Shown one piece after another: positions 55,115 to 63,576 of a stretch of DNA of 64,000 bases (position 1 is its first letter; each line of letters begins with the position of its first letter). The stretch is from assembly GCA_035539135.1 (NCBI GenBank), contig DATLJD010000005.1:62001-126000 (forward strand), given 5' to 3'. Source of the stretch: JABFWF01 sp035539135 (lineage in GTDB: Bacteria > Pseudomonadota > Gammaproteobacteria > Xanthomonadales > Xanthomonadaceae). Below the pieces are notes generated by a model. The model ran no database searches. It saw only the letters and a list, made by a program, of their open reading frames with translations, and was not told where the DNA came from. The position numbers were made by a program, and so were the translations under genes.

Positions 55115-56155
55115 ATGGCCGCGCTCGGCGACAACGTGGAGACGCACGCGCCGGGGGACACCCCCGACGGCGCCTGCGTGCGCATCCTGCTGTTCGACGC
55201 CGACGGCGACGATTGCGCCTTGCGGGAAGACGAAATCGACCCGGACGCGCTGACCGAACGCCAGCTGCTGTGGGTGGACGTCGAGGATGACGACGCCGAA
55301 GTCGCCGAGGACGTGCTGCGGCGGTTGTCGCGGCGGCTCGGGCTCGGCGCGGACGCACTGCGCCTGCTGCGCGAGCTGGACAGCCGGCCGCGGCTGCACA
55401 ACGTCGGCGACTGGTTCCTGGTGCACGTCGCCACCGTCGAGCACGAGGGCAAGCTGCGCTTCACCGGACGCGGGCTGTCGATCGTGTGCGGGCGCGGCTT
55501 CGTGGTGACGCTGCACCACGGCAAGGTCGAGTTCCTCGACCAGTTGCGCTCGCGCGAGCACGCCGAGACCCAGCTCGGCACGCTCAGCGCGGAAAGCTTC
55601 ACCGCCTCGCTGCTGGACTGGCAGGTCGACGCCTACCTGCACGCGGTGACCGACTTCGAGACCGCGGTCGACCGCCTCGAGGTGGCCATCCTCACCAGTC
55701 GCATCCAGCGCGAGAGCCTGCCCGACCTGGCTCGGCTGCGGCGCGGCGCCTCGCGCCTGCGCCGGCTGCTGGCGCCGCACCGGCACGTGTTCGGCGCGCT
55801 GGCGCGGCCGGACTTCAGGCCCGGCGACGACAGTGCGGCGCATCACCAGTTCCGCGCGCTGGAGCAGCACTTCGAGCGCGCGATGGACGCGGTGGAGAAC
55901 GCGCGCGAACTGGTGGTCGGCAGCTTCGAGCTGTTCGCCACCCGCACCGCGCAGCGCACCAACGACACCATGCGCGTGCTGACCTTCGTGACCGTGCTGC
56001 TGGGCACGCTGGCGGTGGTGGCGGGCGCGCTCGGGATGAACTTCAAGGCGCCGTTCTTCGATACCGGCGCGGAAGGCTTCTGGGCCGCGATCGGCGTGAT
56101 GGGCGCGATCGCCGTGCTGTCGACCCTGTTCGCGCGCTGGCGTCGCTGGTTCTGA
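55115..56155 (+). CDS. CorA/ZntB-family divalent metal transporter
   Basis: A 346-residue protein of the CorA superfamily. A large cytoplasmic domain rich in acidic and helical segments occupies residues 1-280; two C-terminal membrane helices follow. The signature loop is GMNF, the ion-selective GMN being kept. The acidic N-terminus and short length fit the ZntB branch, which transports zinc, rather than classical magnesium CorA, but this is inference. GAGGAGA lies just before the ATG. Confidence 0.85.
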   Translation: MAALGDNVETHAPGDTPDGACVRILLFDADGDDCALREDEIDPDALTERQLLWVDVEDDDAEVAEDVLRRLSRRLGLGADALRLLRELDSRPRLHNVGDWFLVHVATVEHEGKLRFTGRGLSIVCGRGFVVTLHHGKVEFLDQLRSREHAETQLGTLSAESFTASLLDWQVDAYLHAVTDFETAVDRLEVAILTSRIQRESLPDLARLRRGASRLRRLLAPHRHVFGALARPDFRPGDDSAAHHQFRALEQHFERAMDAVENARELVVGSFELFATRTAQRTNDTMRVLTFVTVLLGTLAVVAGALGMNFKAPFFDTGAEGFWAAIGVMGAIAVLSTLFARWRRWF

Positions 56156-56158
56156 GGC

Positions 56159-56401
56159 TCAGCGGTCGTCTTCGTCCTTGCCGCTGAAGTCGACCGGCTG
56201 GCTGTCGCGCTCGCTGCTCCAGCTGGCCGACTGCGTGCGCTCGCACCAGGAGGCGACCGGTTCGTTCGGCTGCGACGGCGCGCTCGCGCATTCCGGGCGG
56301 GCGTCGACCGCGGCGTTGGTGTCCTCGTAGCGCATGGTGCCGCAGGCGGCGAGGGTCAGGCTGGCGGCAAGGCAGGCGAGGGCCGGCAGGGCGTTGCGCA
56401 T
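56159..56401 (-). CDS. Small hypothetical lipoprotein
   Basis: An 80-residue lipoprotein with lipobox LAAC (Cys20), a Tyr/Asp/Asn-rich mature start (GTMRYEDTN), two cysteines in the mature part and an acidic C-terminus (GKDEDDR). No family is recognised. It is four bases from the stop of the convergent CorA-like gene. Confidence 0.62.
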   Translation of the reverse strand: MRNALPALACLAASLTLAACGTMRYEDTNAAVDARPECASAPSQPNEPVASWCERTQSASWSSERDSQPVDFSGKDEDDR

Positions 56402-56448
56402 GGCGGGGCTCCGGTGGCGGGACCCCGGCAGGTTAGCGCAGGCGCCGC

Positions 56449-57699
56449 TCAGGCGGCCTCCGCCGCCGGCAGCGGCGCCGGGCGCGCGTGGCGCCAGGCG
56501 ATCAGCACCGCGGCAGCGAGCAGCAGCGCGGCGATGAACCACGGCGCGCCGGGGAGGTGGACGGAGGCGCGGGGATCGATGAACCAGCCGAAGCTGCCGG
56601 CGAAGATCGCCGGGCCGACGATGCCGGCCACGCTCACCAGGCTCATCAGCGCGCCCTGGATCCGGCCCTGTACCTCGGGGCCGACCTGGCGGGTGATCAG
56701 CGACTGGGTCGCCGGCGCCGCCATCGCCCACAGCGCGCTGACCGGCAGCCCGAGCAGGAACACCCAGCCGTTGCCGGCCAGGCCATAGACGAGGAAGCCG
56801 AGCGCACCGCAGGACAGGCCGAGCAGCAGCGTGCGCCGCTCGCCGATCCAGTGCGCCATGCGCCCGACCAGGGTGACGTTGACGATGATGTTGCACACGC
56901 CGACCACCGCCAGCACGTAGCCGACTTCCTTCTGCCCCCAGCCGAAGCGGTAGTCGGCGAACAGCACGAAGATGCTCGGGTACACGTAGTGCGCGAGGTT
57001 GGCGATGAACACCACCGCCGCCAGGCCGAGCACCTGCGGGTAGCGGCGCAGCAGGCCGAGCGACGCGGCCGGGATCGTGTGCGTCCAGTCGAAGCGCGGC
57101 GAACGCTTCTCCGCCGGCAGCGATTCGGGCAGCACGAACAGCCCGTAGCAGAAGTTCAGCAGCGCCAGCCCCGCCGCGAACCAGAACGGCAGGCGCAGGT
57201 CGATGTCGCCGAGCACGCCGCCGATCAGCGGGCCGATCACGAAGCCGACGCCGAACGCGGCGCCGATCATGCCGAAGCTCTTCGCGCGTTGCTCCGGTGC
57301 CGTGATGTCGGCGATGTAGGCGTTGGCGGTGGTGAAGCTGGCCGAGGTGATCGCCGAGATGATGCGGCCGACGAACAGCCAGCCGAGCGTCGGCGCCAGC
57401 GCCATGAAGCAGAAGTCGAGGCCGAGGCCGAGGCAGGACAGCAGGATCACCGGGCGCCGGCCGAAGCGGTCCGACAGCGCGCCCTGGACCGGCGAGGTGA
57501 CGAACTGGATCGCCGCGAACACCGTGCCGAACACGCCGACCCAGTAGGCCGCGTGCGCGGTGTCGCCGCCGTCCAGCTGCTGCACGAGGTGCGGCAGCAC
57601 GGGGATGATCAGGCCGAACGACAGCACGTCGATCAGCACGGTGACGAAGATGAAGGCGAGCGCGGCCGAGCGCTTGCGCGGGGTCGGGGACGAGGTCAC
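56449..57699 (-). CDS. MFS transporter, TetA-like (TCR/Tet group)
   Basis: A 416-residue, 12-helix major facilitator. Motif A between helices 2 and 3 appears as GALSDRFGRRPV, and the start FVTVLIDVLSFGLIIPVLP matches tetracycline-efflux TetA proteins. A proline/charge-rich central loop (PAEKRSPRFDW) separates the halves. It is probably a proton-driven drug or metabolite exporter; the substrate is unknown. No TetR-type regulator is adjacent. The GTG start has no clear ribosome site. Confidence 0.87.
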   Translation of the reverse strand: MTSSPTPRKRSAALAFIFVTVLIDVLSFGLIIPVLPHLVQQLDGGDTAHAAYWVGVFGTVFAAIQFVTSPVQGALSDRFGRRPVILLSCLGLGLDFCFMALAPTLGWLFVGRIISAITSASFTTANAYIADITAPEQRAKSFGMIGAAFGVGFVIGPLIGGVLGDIDLRLPFWFAAGLALLNFCYGLFVLPESLPAEKRSPRFDWTHTIPAASLGLLRRYPQVLGLAAVVFIANLAHYVYPSIFVLFADYRFGWGQKEVGYVLAVVGVCNIIVNVTLVGRMAHWIGERRTLLLGLSCGALGFLVYGLAGNGWVFLLGLPVSALWAMAAPATQSLITRQVGPEVQGRIQGALMSLVSVAGIVGPAIFAGSFGWFIDPRASVHLPGAPWFIAALLLAAAVLIAWRHARPAPLPAAEAA

Positions 57700-57773
57700 G
57701 GGAGGGAGGCCGGGCGGCGAAAAGGCGCGCAGTCTACCGCCGCCGCCGGCCGGCTTCGACCGGCGGCCGGCAC

Positions 57774-58340
57774 TCAGCCGGGCCGGCGCCAGGCCAGTGC
57801 CGCGCGGTAGCCGGCCGCCGGCGCCCATTCGCGCAGGAACCAGCAATCCGGCGCGCCCAGCAGCGCATCGCATTCCAGCAGGCGCAGCACGCCATCACGT
57901 TCGCCGAACACCGCCTTGTGCAGGCCGAAGGACAGGCCGTGGCCGTGCGCCTTCAGCAGCGCCTCCTTCGCGCACCACAGGCGCACGAAGGCGCCCTCGC
58001 GCGCGGCGGCCGGCAGCGCCTGCAGCCAGTCCGCCTCGGCCGGCGCGAAGAAACGCCGCGCCAGCGCCAGTGCGCGTGGGCGCGGGCGCTGGCGCTCCAC
58101 GTCCACGCCGACCCGGCCCGCGCGCGCCAGCGCGACCAGCAGCAGCGCGCCGCTGTGGCTCCAGTTCACGTCCGCGTCGCCTTGCGCCAGCCGCGGCCGG
58201 CCGCGCGCATCGCGCGCGAGCGCGACCTCCCCCAGCCGTGCCGCCAGCCAGGGCTGCAGCTGCGCCTGCGCGGACACGCCGGACGCGCGCGGCAGACAGG
58301 CGCAGTCCAGGCCGTCGGGCAGGGGCGGGAGCGCGGCCAT
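57774..58340 (-). CDS. 4'-phosphopantetheinyl transferase (Sfp-like)
   Basis: A 188-residue PPTase. The metal-binding motif VGVDVE and the second motif LWCAKEALLKAHGHGL are both complete, with WSHSG before the first. It transfers the phosphopantetheine arm from CoA to carrier proteins. It is divergent from an AMP-ligase of aryl-polyene type, so the acyl carrier proteins of the pigment pathway are the likely targets. The length is somewhat shorter than Sfp (about 225). Confidence 0.85.
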   Translation of the reverse strand: MAALPPLPDGLDCACLPRASGVSAQAQLQPWLAARLGEVALARDARGRPRLAQGDADVNWSHSGALLLVALARAGRVGVDVERQRPRPRALALARRFFAPAEADWLQALPAAAREGAFVRLWCAKEALLKAHGHGLSFGLHKAVFGERDGVLRLLECDALLGAPDCWFLREWAPAAGYRAALAWRRPG

Positions 58341-58434
58341 GGCGGTGGTGCGTTGTCCTCTTGGCGGGACGCGGGCCCGCCAGCGTAAAGTACCGGCCGG
58401 GCCGCGACCCAGGTCGCAGGGGGGAGTTCGCACG

Positions 58435-59790
58435 ATGTCCGCAGTCATCCGGCCGGCGCAGCGCGGCACCCCGCTCGCCAGCGGCGGGCCGGCGCGCGCA
58501 ATCGCCTTCGACGCCGACGGCCCGGTCCCGCTCGCGCGCTTCCTCGCCCAGGTGCGCGGGCTGGCCGCGCTGCTGCCACCCGGCCGGCACGCGATCAACC
58601 TGTGCGAGGACCGCTACCGCTTCCTGGTCGCCTTCTGCGCGGTCGCGCTGCGGGGCCAGGTGACCCTGTTGCCGCCCTCGCGCGCACCGGCGGTGGTCGC
58701 CGACGTGCTGGCGCGCCATCCCGACAGCTACTGCCTCGGCGACGGCCTGCCCGACCCGATGCCCGCGCATTACTGGCGCCTGCCCGACGTGCTGCTCGAG
58801 CACCCGGGCGGGATGCCCTTGCTGGACGACGCCGCGCTGGTCGCGATCGGCTTCACCTCCGGCAGCACCGGCGTGCCCAAGGCCAACCCCAAGACCTGGG
58901 GCAGCTTCCGCGCGTCGACCGCGCAGAACCTCGCCGCGCTGCGCCACCTGTGGCCGGGCGACGCGGTCGCGCCGGTGGTGGCGACCGTGCCGCCGCAGCA
59001 CATGTACGGCATGGAGCTGTCGGTGCTGCTGCCGCTGCTGGGCGAGGTCGCGGTGCACACCGGGCGGCCGTTCTTCCCGGAGGACATCGCCCGCGCCGCG
59101 CGCGCCGCGCCTGCGTCCGCGCTGCTGGTGACCACGCCCGTGCACCTGCGCGCGCTGCTCGAAGCCGGTGTCGCGATGCCGCCGCTGGCCGGCATCGTGT
59201 CGGCGACCGCGCCGCTGTGCGCGGAACTCGCCGCCGCCGCGGAGGAGCGGCTCGGCTGCGAGGTGCGCGAGATGTTCGGTTCGACCGAAACCTGCGTGAT
59301 CGCCCACCGCCGCACCGCGCGCGAGGACTGGTGGACGCCGATGCCCGGCGTGCGCGTGCAGCCGCAGCCCGACGGCACCTTGGTCCACGCGCGCCAGCTG
59401 GCCTCGCCGATGCCGCTGGCCGACCTGGTCGAGGTCGATGCCGCCGGCCGCTTCCGCGTCCGCGGGCGCCAGGCCGACCTGCTCGAGATCGCCGGCAAGC
59501 GCGCTTCGCTCGCCGACCTCACCGCCCGCCTCACCGCCATCCCCGGCGTGCGCGACGGCGTGGTGCTGCAACTGGACGCCGGCGAGCGCGGGGTCGCCCG
59601 CATCGCCGCGCTGGCGGTGGCCCCCGGCCTCGACGAGGACGCCATCCTGCGGGCGCTGCGCCGGAGCGTGGACCCGGTATTCCTGCCGCGGCCGCTGCGG
59701 CTGGTGGACGCGCTGCCGCGCAACGAGACCGGCAAGCTGCCGCGCGCCGCCCTGCTGCGTTTGTTGCAGTGCGAAACCGCCATGTCCTGA
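58435..59790 (+). CDS. AMP-dependent acyl/aryl ligase, aryl-polyene starter type
   Basis: A 451-residue ANL-family enzyme. The phosphate-binding loop FTSGSTGVPK lies at about residues 141-150, the FGSTET motif follows, and the C-terminal catalytic lysine is in RNETGKLPRAALL. It is shorter than typical acyl-CoA synthetases (about 520), as are the ligases of aryl-polyene clusters (ApeH/XanA2-like). It would activate the aryl starter acid for loading onto an acyl carrier protein. It is divergent from the PPTase and lies about 51 kb from the other pigment genes. Assignment to the pigment is inferred. Confidence 0.78.
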   Translation: MSAVIRPAQRGTPLASGGPARAIAFDADGPVPLARFLAQVRGLAALLPPGRHAINLCEDRYRFLVAFCAVALRGQVTLLPPSRAPAVVADVLARHPDSYCLGDGLPDPMPAHYWRLPDVLLEHPGGMPLLDDAALVAIGFTSGSTGVPKANPKTWGSFRASTAQNLAALRHLWPGDAVAPVVATVPPQHMYGMELSVLLPLLGEVAVHTGRPFFPEDIARAARAAPASALLVTTPVHLRALLEAGVAMPPLAGIVSATAPLCAELAAAAEERLGCEVREMFGSTETCVIAHRRTAREDWWTPMPGVRVQPQPDGTLVHARQLASPMPLADLVEVDAAGRFRVRGRQADLLEIAGKRASLADLTARLTAIPGVRDGVVLQLDAGERGVARIAALAVAPGLDEDAILRALRRSVDPVFLPRPLRLVDALPRNETGKLPRAALLRLLQCETAMS

Positions 59791-59914
59791 GGCGTTTCCG
59801 GCCAGCAAGCAGGCGCCTGCTTCCCTGACGCTCCCGTCACGGATGCCTCCCCAGACTCGTTCATGCCCCCACGCGGGGAGCTATCTGAGAGTCCCTACCA
59901 AAGGAGGCTGGTGC

Positions 59915-60181
59915 ATGAACATCATCGTCTGGTTGATCGTGGGTGGCATCATCGGCTGGCTGGCCAGCATGATCATGCGCACCGACGCGCAGCAGGGCAT
60001 CCTGCTGAACATCGTGGTCGGCATCGTCGGCGCCTTCATCGGCGGCTGGCTGATCGGGCCGCTGGTCGGCGCGGGCTCCATCAACGACGGCTTCAGCATC
60101 ATGAGCCTGGTCGTCTCGCTGATCGGCGCGATCATCCTGCTCGCGATCGTGAACCTGTTCCGCCGCGGGCGCGTGCGCTGA
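59915..60181 (+). CDS. GlsB/YeaQ/YmgE family small membrane protein
   Basis: An 88-residue transglycosylase-associated/stress protein with three hydrophobic helices and the typical start IVWLIVGGIIGWLASMIMRTDAQQG. AAAGGAGG precedes the ATG. Members are induced by stationary phase, cold or envelope stress; the function is unknown. A strong terminator follows the stop. Confidence 0.85.
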   Translation: MNIIVWLIVGGIIGWLASMIMRTDAQQGILLNIVVGIVGAFIGGWLIGPLVGAGSINDGFSIMSLVVSLIGAIILLAIVNLFRRGRVR

Positions 60182-60208
60182 CGACGGCAAGATTCCGCGA
60201 CGAGGCGG

Positions 60209-60235
60209 AAGGCCCGGCCATGCCGGGCCTTTTGT
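60209..60235 (+). terminator. Intrinsic terminator after the GlsB-like gene
   Basis: AAGGCCCGGC / GCCGGGCCTT stem around a CAT-type loop, followed by TTGTTTTT. Downstream to 60509 (328-base gap) only REPs and family A copy A5 are present. Confidence 0.85.
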
Positions 60236-60275
60236 TTTTGTCGGGTGCCTCTCGGCCAGACCATCGCTGCTTGCC

Positions 60276-60298
60276 GTAGAGCGAAGCTTGCTCCGCTT
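60276..60298 (+). repeat. GTAG-headed REP hairpin
   Basis: GTAGAGCGAAGCTTGCTCCG; one arm base differs from the other copies. Confidence 0.7.
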
Positions 60299-60321
60299 AC
60301 ACGGTGGCGAATGCGCTGGGG

Positions 60322-60431
60322 GCGCGTCGGGTGGGAGAGGTAGGCAGGACCGTATGCGCCATGGAAGGCGCATCCGAGCCTCCATGGACGGATTCACGGC
60401 GTGTCCTGCCTGCCTCTCCCGCCCGGCGCGC
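60322..60431 (+). repeat. Family A structured dispersed repeat, copy A5
   Basis: A copy whose outer stem has three non-Watson-Crick positions, all U-G wobbles on the + strand. The first loop reads AUGGAA (the only change to a loop base in hairpin 1), the second AUGGAC; ANGGA is kept in both. Confidence 0.9.
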
Positions 60432-60482
60432 TCGCGAGGACCGCTGACGACCGAGGTTGTCTTTCGCGCCGGGCGCCGATGC

Positions 60483-60503
60483 GGCGGAGCAGGCTCCGCG
60501 CCA
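60483..60503 (-). repeat. REP hairpin, inverted
   Basis: GGCGCGGAGCCTGCTCCGCC on the - strand, close to the stop of the exonuclease III gene; the head is degenerate. Confidence 0.55.
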
Positions 60504-60509
60504 TGGGAG

Positions 60510-61280
60510 TCAGACGTCGAACGCCGCCCACACGGGCGTGTGGTCGCTGGGCCGTTCCCAGCCGCGCGGGGCGAGGTCGATGCCGGCCTGCACGCAGCCG
60601 GTGCGCAGCGCCTCGGAGACCAGCAGCAGGTCGATGCGCAGGCCCCAGCCGCGCTCGAAATCGCCGAGCCGGTAGTCCCACCACGAGTGGTGGCCGGCCT
60701 CGGCGTTGTGCAGGCGGAAGCTGTCGTGCAGGCCCAGCGCGGTGATCGCCGCCAGCGCCTCGCGCTCGGGCGTGGAACACAGGATCTTCTCGCGCCAGCG
60801 CTTCGGGTCGAACACGTCGAGGTCGGTCGGCGCGATGTTGAAGTCGCCGAGCACGACCAGGCGCGGATGCCGTGCCAGTTCGTCGGCGAGCATCGCGCGC
60901 GCCGCCGCCAGCCAGCGCAGCTTGTACTCGAACTTCGCGCTGCCCACCGCCTGCCCGTTGACCACGTAGAAGTTGACCACGCGCACGCCGCCGACGGTGG
61001 CCGCGATCACCCGCCGCTGTTCGTCCTCGAAGCCGGGGATGCCGACCTGCACGTCTTCCAGCGCCGCGTCGCGCGCGAGCAGGGCGACGCCGTTGTAGGT
61101 CTTCTGGCCGGCGAACACGCTGCGGTAGCCGAGCGCGGCCAGCGCGGTGTCGGGGAAGCGCGCGTCCTCCAGCTTGGTTTCCTGCAGCGCGACCACGTCC
61201 GGGCGCGCGTCCTGCAGCCATTGGGTGAGGTGCGGCAGGCGCACGTTGAGCGAGTTGACGTTCCAGCTGGCGATCTTCAT
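60510..61280 (-). CDS. xth: Exodeoxyribonuclease III / AP endonuclease
   Basis: A 256-residue EEP-domain enzyme. Motifs in order: IASWNVNSLNVRLPHL, the catalytic glutamate in LQETKLED, YNGVALLAR, GDFNIAPTDLD, and the C-terminal PSDHTPVWA with the catalytic histidine. This is the XthA class that repairs abasic sites and removes 3' blocks. The length matches E. coli XthA (268). The ATG starts the domain directly. Confidence 0.92.
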   Translation of the reverse strand: MKIASWNVNSLNVRLPHLTQWLQDARPDVVALQETKLEDARFPDTALAALGYRSVFAGQKTYNGVALLARDAALEDVQVGIPGFEDEQRRVIAATVGGVRVVNFYVVNGQAVGSAKFEYKLRWLAAARAMLADELARHPRLVVLGDFNIAPTDLDVFDPKRWREKILCSTPEREALAAITALGLHDSFRLHNAEAGHHSWWDYRLGDFERGWGLRIDLLLVSEALRTGCVQAGIDLAPRGWERPSDHTPVWAAFDV

Positions 61281-61321
61281 GGGCACCGGAGGAAATCGGA
61301 AGAAAGGAAAGGCGGCCGGCG

Positions 61322-62737
61322 TCAGCGCGCCAGCCAGCGGATCAGGCGGTCGACGCGGCCGCGGTAAGGCGGCACCAGCCAGTCGGTCGCCGGCCGGCGC
61401 GCCTGGCGCAGCACCGGCAGCTGCTTGCTGAAGGTGTCGAAGCCGGCCTTGCCGTGCAGCGCGCCCATGCCGCTGGCCCCGACGCCGCCGAACGGCAGCG
61501 CCTGCACGCCGAAATGCCACAGGGTGTCGTTGACGGTGACGCCGCCGGCGACGGTGCCGGCGAGGATGCGTTCCACCGTCGCGCGGTCGCCGGAGAACGG
61601 ATACAGCGCGAGCGGGCGCGGGCCGGCGTCGATGCGCGCGATCGCCTCGTCGAGGGAGCGGTAGGTCGCGACCGGCAGGATCGGGCCGAAGATCTCCTCA
61701 CGCATCAGCACGGCGTCGTCCGGCGCGTCCAGCACAACCGTCGGCGCCAGCAGGCGTTCGCGGCGCGCGCGTTCCGGATCGAGCTCGACCAGCGGCAGCA
61801 CCCGCGCGCCGCGTGCGCGCGCGTCCTCGAGCGCGGCGAGCAGGCGCGCGTAATGCGCGTCGTCGACGATGCGCGTGTAGTCGGACGCGTCGGCGAGGTC
61901 GGCATAGCGGCGCGCCACCACGGCGCGCAGCGCCGCGACGAAGGCGTCGCGCCGCGCCGCGTCCACCAGCGCGTGGTCCACGCCGATGCAGGTCTGGCCG
62001 GCGTTGAACCACTTGCCGGTGGCGATGCGCGCGCCGGCGACGTCGAGCGGGAAGTCGGGCGCGACCAGCGCCGGCGACTTGCCGCCGAGCTCCAGCGTCA
62101 CCGGCGTCAGGTTGGCCGCCGCGGCGGCCGCGACCTTGCGCCCGGTCGCGGTCGAACCGGTGAACAGCAGGTGGTCGAACGGCAGCGCGGCGAACGCCGC
62201 GCCGACGTCGGCGCCGCCCAGCGCGACCGCGACGCGGTCCTCCGGGAACACCTCCGCGAGCAACGCCTGCAGCCACGCAGAGGTGCGCGGCGTGTGCTCG
62301 GACGGCTTGACGAAGACGTGGTTGCCGGCCGCGATCGCCGACACCAGCGGCACCAGCGCGAGGTTCACCGGATAGTTCCACGGGCTGATGATGCCGACCA
62401 CGCCCAGCGGCACCGGCCGCAGCTCCGCGCGCGCCGGCCACAGGCGCCAGCCGGTGCCGACCCGGCGCGGTCGTGTCCAGCGGCCGAGGTGGCGGAGCAC
62501 GTGGTCGATCTCCGCCAGCACCACGGGGTTCTCCGACAGCAGGTTCTCGTGCGGCGAGCGGTGGCCGAAGTCGGCGCGGATCGCCGCGTCCATGGCCTGC
62601 GCATGGCGGCGGAACGCGCCGCGCAGGCGCTCCAGGTCGGCGCGGCGCTGCGCGACCGGCGGCCGCTGCGCCCGCCAGGCGGCGCGCAGGCGCTCGTAGG
62701 TCGGGCGCAGGGAGTCGATCGGGGTGTCGTCGGCCAT
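61322..62737 (-). CDS. Aldehyde dehydrogenase, coniferyl aldehyde dehydrogenase-like
   Basis: A 471-residue NAD(P)-dependent dehydrogenase. Catalytic Cys250 is in NAGQTCIG, the general-base glutamate in LELGGKSPA and the cofactor loop in FTGSTATGR. The asparagine in SPWNYPVNL is present. The shortened N-terminus and the segment around NDTLWHFGVQALPFGGVG match the class-3-like group that includes coniferyl aldehyde dehydrogenase (CalB). It may detoxify aromatic or fatty aldehydes. It lies between two exonuclease III genes on opposite strands. Confidence 0.85.
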   Translation of the reverse strand: MADDTPIDSLRPTYERLRAAWRAQRPPVAQRRADLERLRGAFRRHAQAMDAAIRADFGHRSPHENLLSENPVVLAEIDHVLRHLGRWTRPRRVGTGWRLWPARAELRPVPLGVVGIISPWNYPVNLALVPLVSAIAAGNHVFVKPSEHTPRTSAWLQALLAEVFPEDRVAVALGGADVGAAFAALPFDHLLFTGSTATGRKVAAAAAANLTPVTLELGGKSPALVAPDFPLDVAGARIATGKWFNAGQTCIGVDHALVDAARRDAFVAALRAVVARRYADLADASDYTRIVDDAHYARLLAALEDARARGARVLPLVELDPERARRERLLAPTVVLDAPDDAVLMREEIFGPILPVATYRSLDEAIARIDAGPRPLALYPFSGDRATVERILAGTVAGGVTVNDTLWHFGVQALPFGGVGASGMGALHGKAGFDTFSKQLPVLRQARRPATDWLVPPYRGRVDRLIRWLAR

Positions 62738-62802
62738 CCCGGCAGTGTAGTGGCCGCGGCGGCCGTTGCTATGATCGTGCGCGTCTTCCGGCAGGGCCGC
62801 GC

Positions 62803-63576
62803 ATGCGCATCGTCTCGTTCAACGCCAACGGCCTGCGCTCGGCCGCCAGCAAGGGCTTCTTCGACTGGTTTTCCGGACAGGACGCCGACGTGCTGTGCGT
62901 GCAGGAAACCAAGGCGCAGGAGCACCAGCTGGCCGGCGACGCCTTCCTGCCGGCCGGCTACAAGGCCTGGTTCCGCGACGCGACGACGAAGAAGGGCTAC
63001 AGCGGCGTCGCGATCTACGCCCGCCGCGAGCCGGACGAGCTGCGCACCGCGCTCGGCTGGGACGCCTTCGACGAGGAAGGCCGCTACCTCGAGGCACGCT
63101 TCGGCAACCTCAGCGTGGTTTCGATGTACGTGCCGTCGGGCTCGTCGGGCGAGTTGCGCCAGGGCTTCAAGTTCGAGGTGATGGAGTGGCTGCGGCCGAT
63201 CCTCGGGCAGTGGCTCGCCAGCGGCCGCGACTACGTCCTGTGCGGCGACTGGAACATCGTCCGCAGCGAGCTCGACATCCGCAACTGGAAATCCAACCAG
63301 AAGAATTCCGGCTGCCTGCCCGCCGAGCGCGACTGGCTCAACGGCCTGTGCGCCGACCCGGCCGGCTGGGTCGACGCCTACCGCGCGCTCCACCCGCAGG
63401 GCCAGGACTACACCTGGTGGAGCAACCGCGGCGCCGCGCGCGCCAAGAACGTCGGCTGGCGGATCGACTACCAGCTGGTCACGCCATCGCTGCGCGACCG
63501 CCTGCGCGCGTGTTCGATCGCGGCCACGCCGCGCTTCTCCGACCACGCGCCCTTCAGCGTCGACTATGCGCTCTGA
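62803..63576 (+). CDS. Second exodeoxyribonuclease III-type nuclease (ExoA-like)
   Basis: A 257-residue EEP-domain nuclease. Motifs: IVSFNANGLRSAASKG, LCVQETKAQE, GYSGVAIYARRE, CGDWNIVRSELDIRNW and FSDHAPFSVDY. The NANGLRSA start and the RSELDIRNWK segment place it in the ExoA/Mth212 subgroup rather than the XthA subgroup of the other copy. Its stop overlaps the ampG start by 11 bases, so the two are probably cotranscribed. It would act in base-excision repair. Confidence 0.9.
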   Translation: MRIVSFNANGLRSAASKGFFDWFSGQDADVLCVQETKAQEHQLAGDAFLPAGYKAWFRDATTKKGYSGVAIYARREPDELRTALGWDAFDEEGRYLEARFGNLSVVSMYVPSGSSGELRQGFKFEVMEWLRPILGQWLASGRDYVLCGDWNIVRSELDIRNWKSNQKNSGCLPAERDWLNGLCADPAGWVDAYRALHPQGQDYTWWSNRGAARAKNVGWRIDYQLVTPSLRDRLRACSIAATPRFSDHAPFSVDYAL

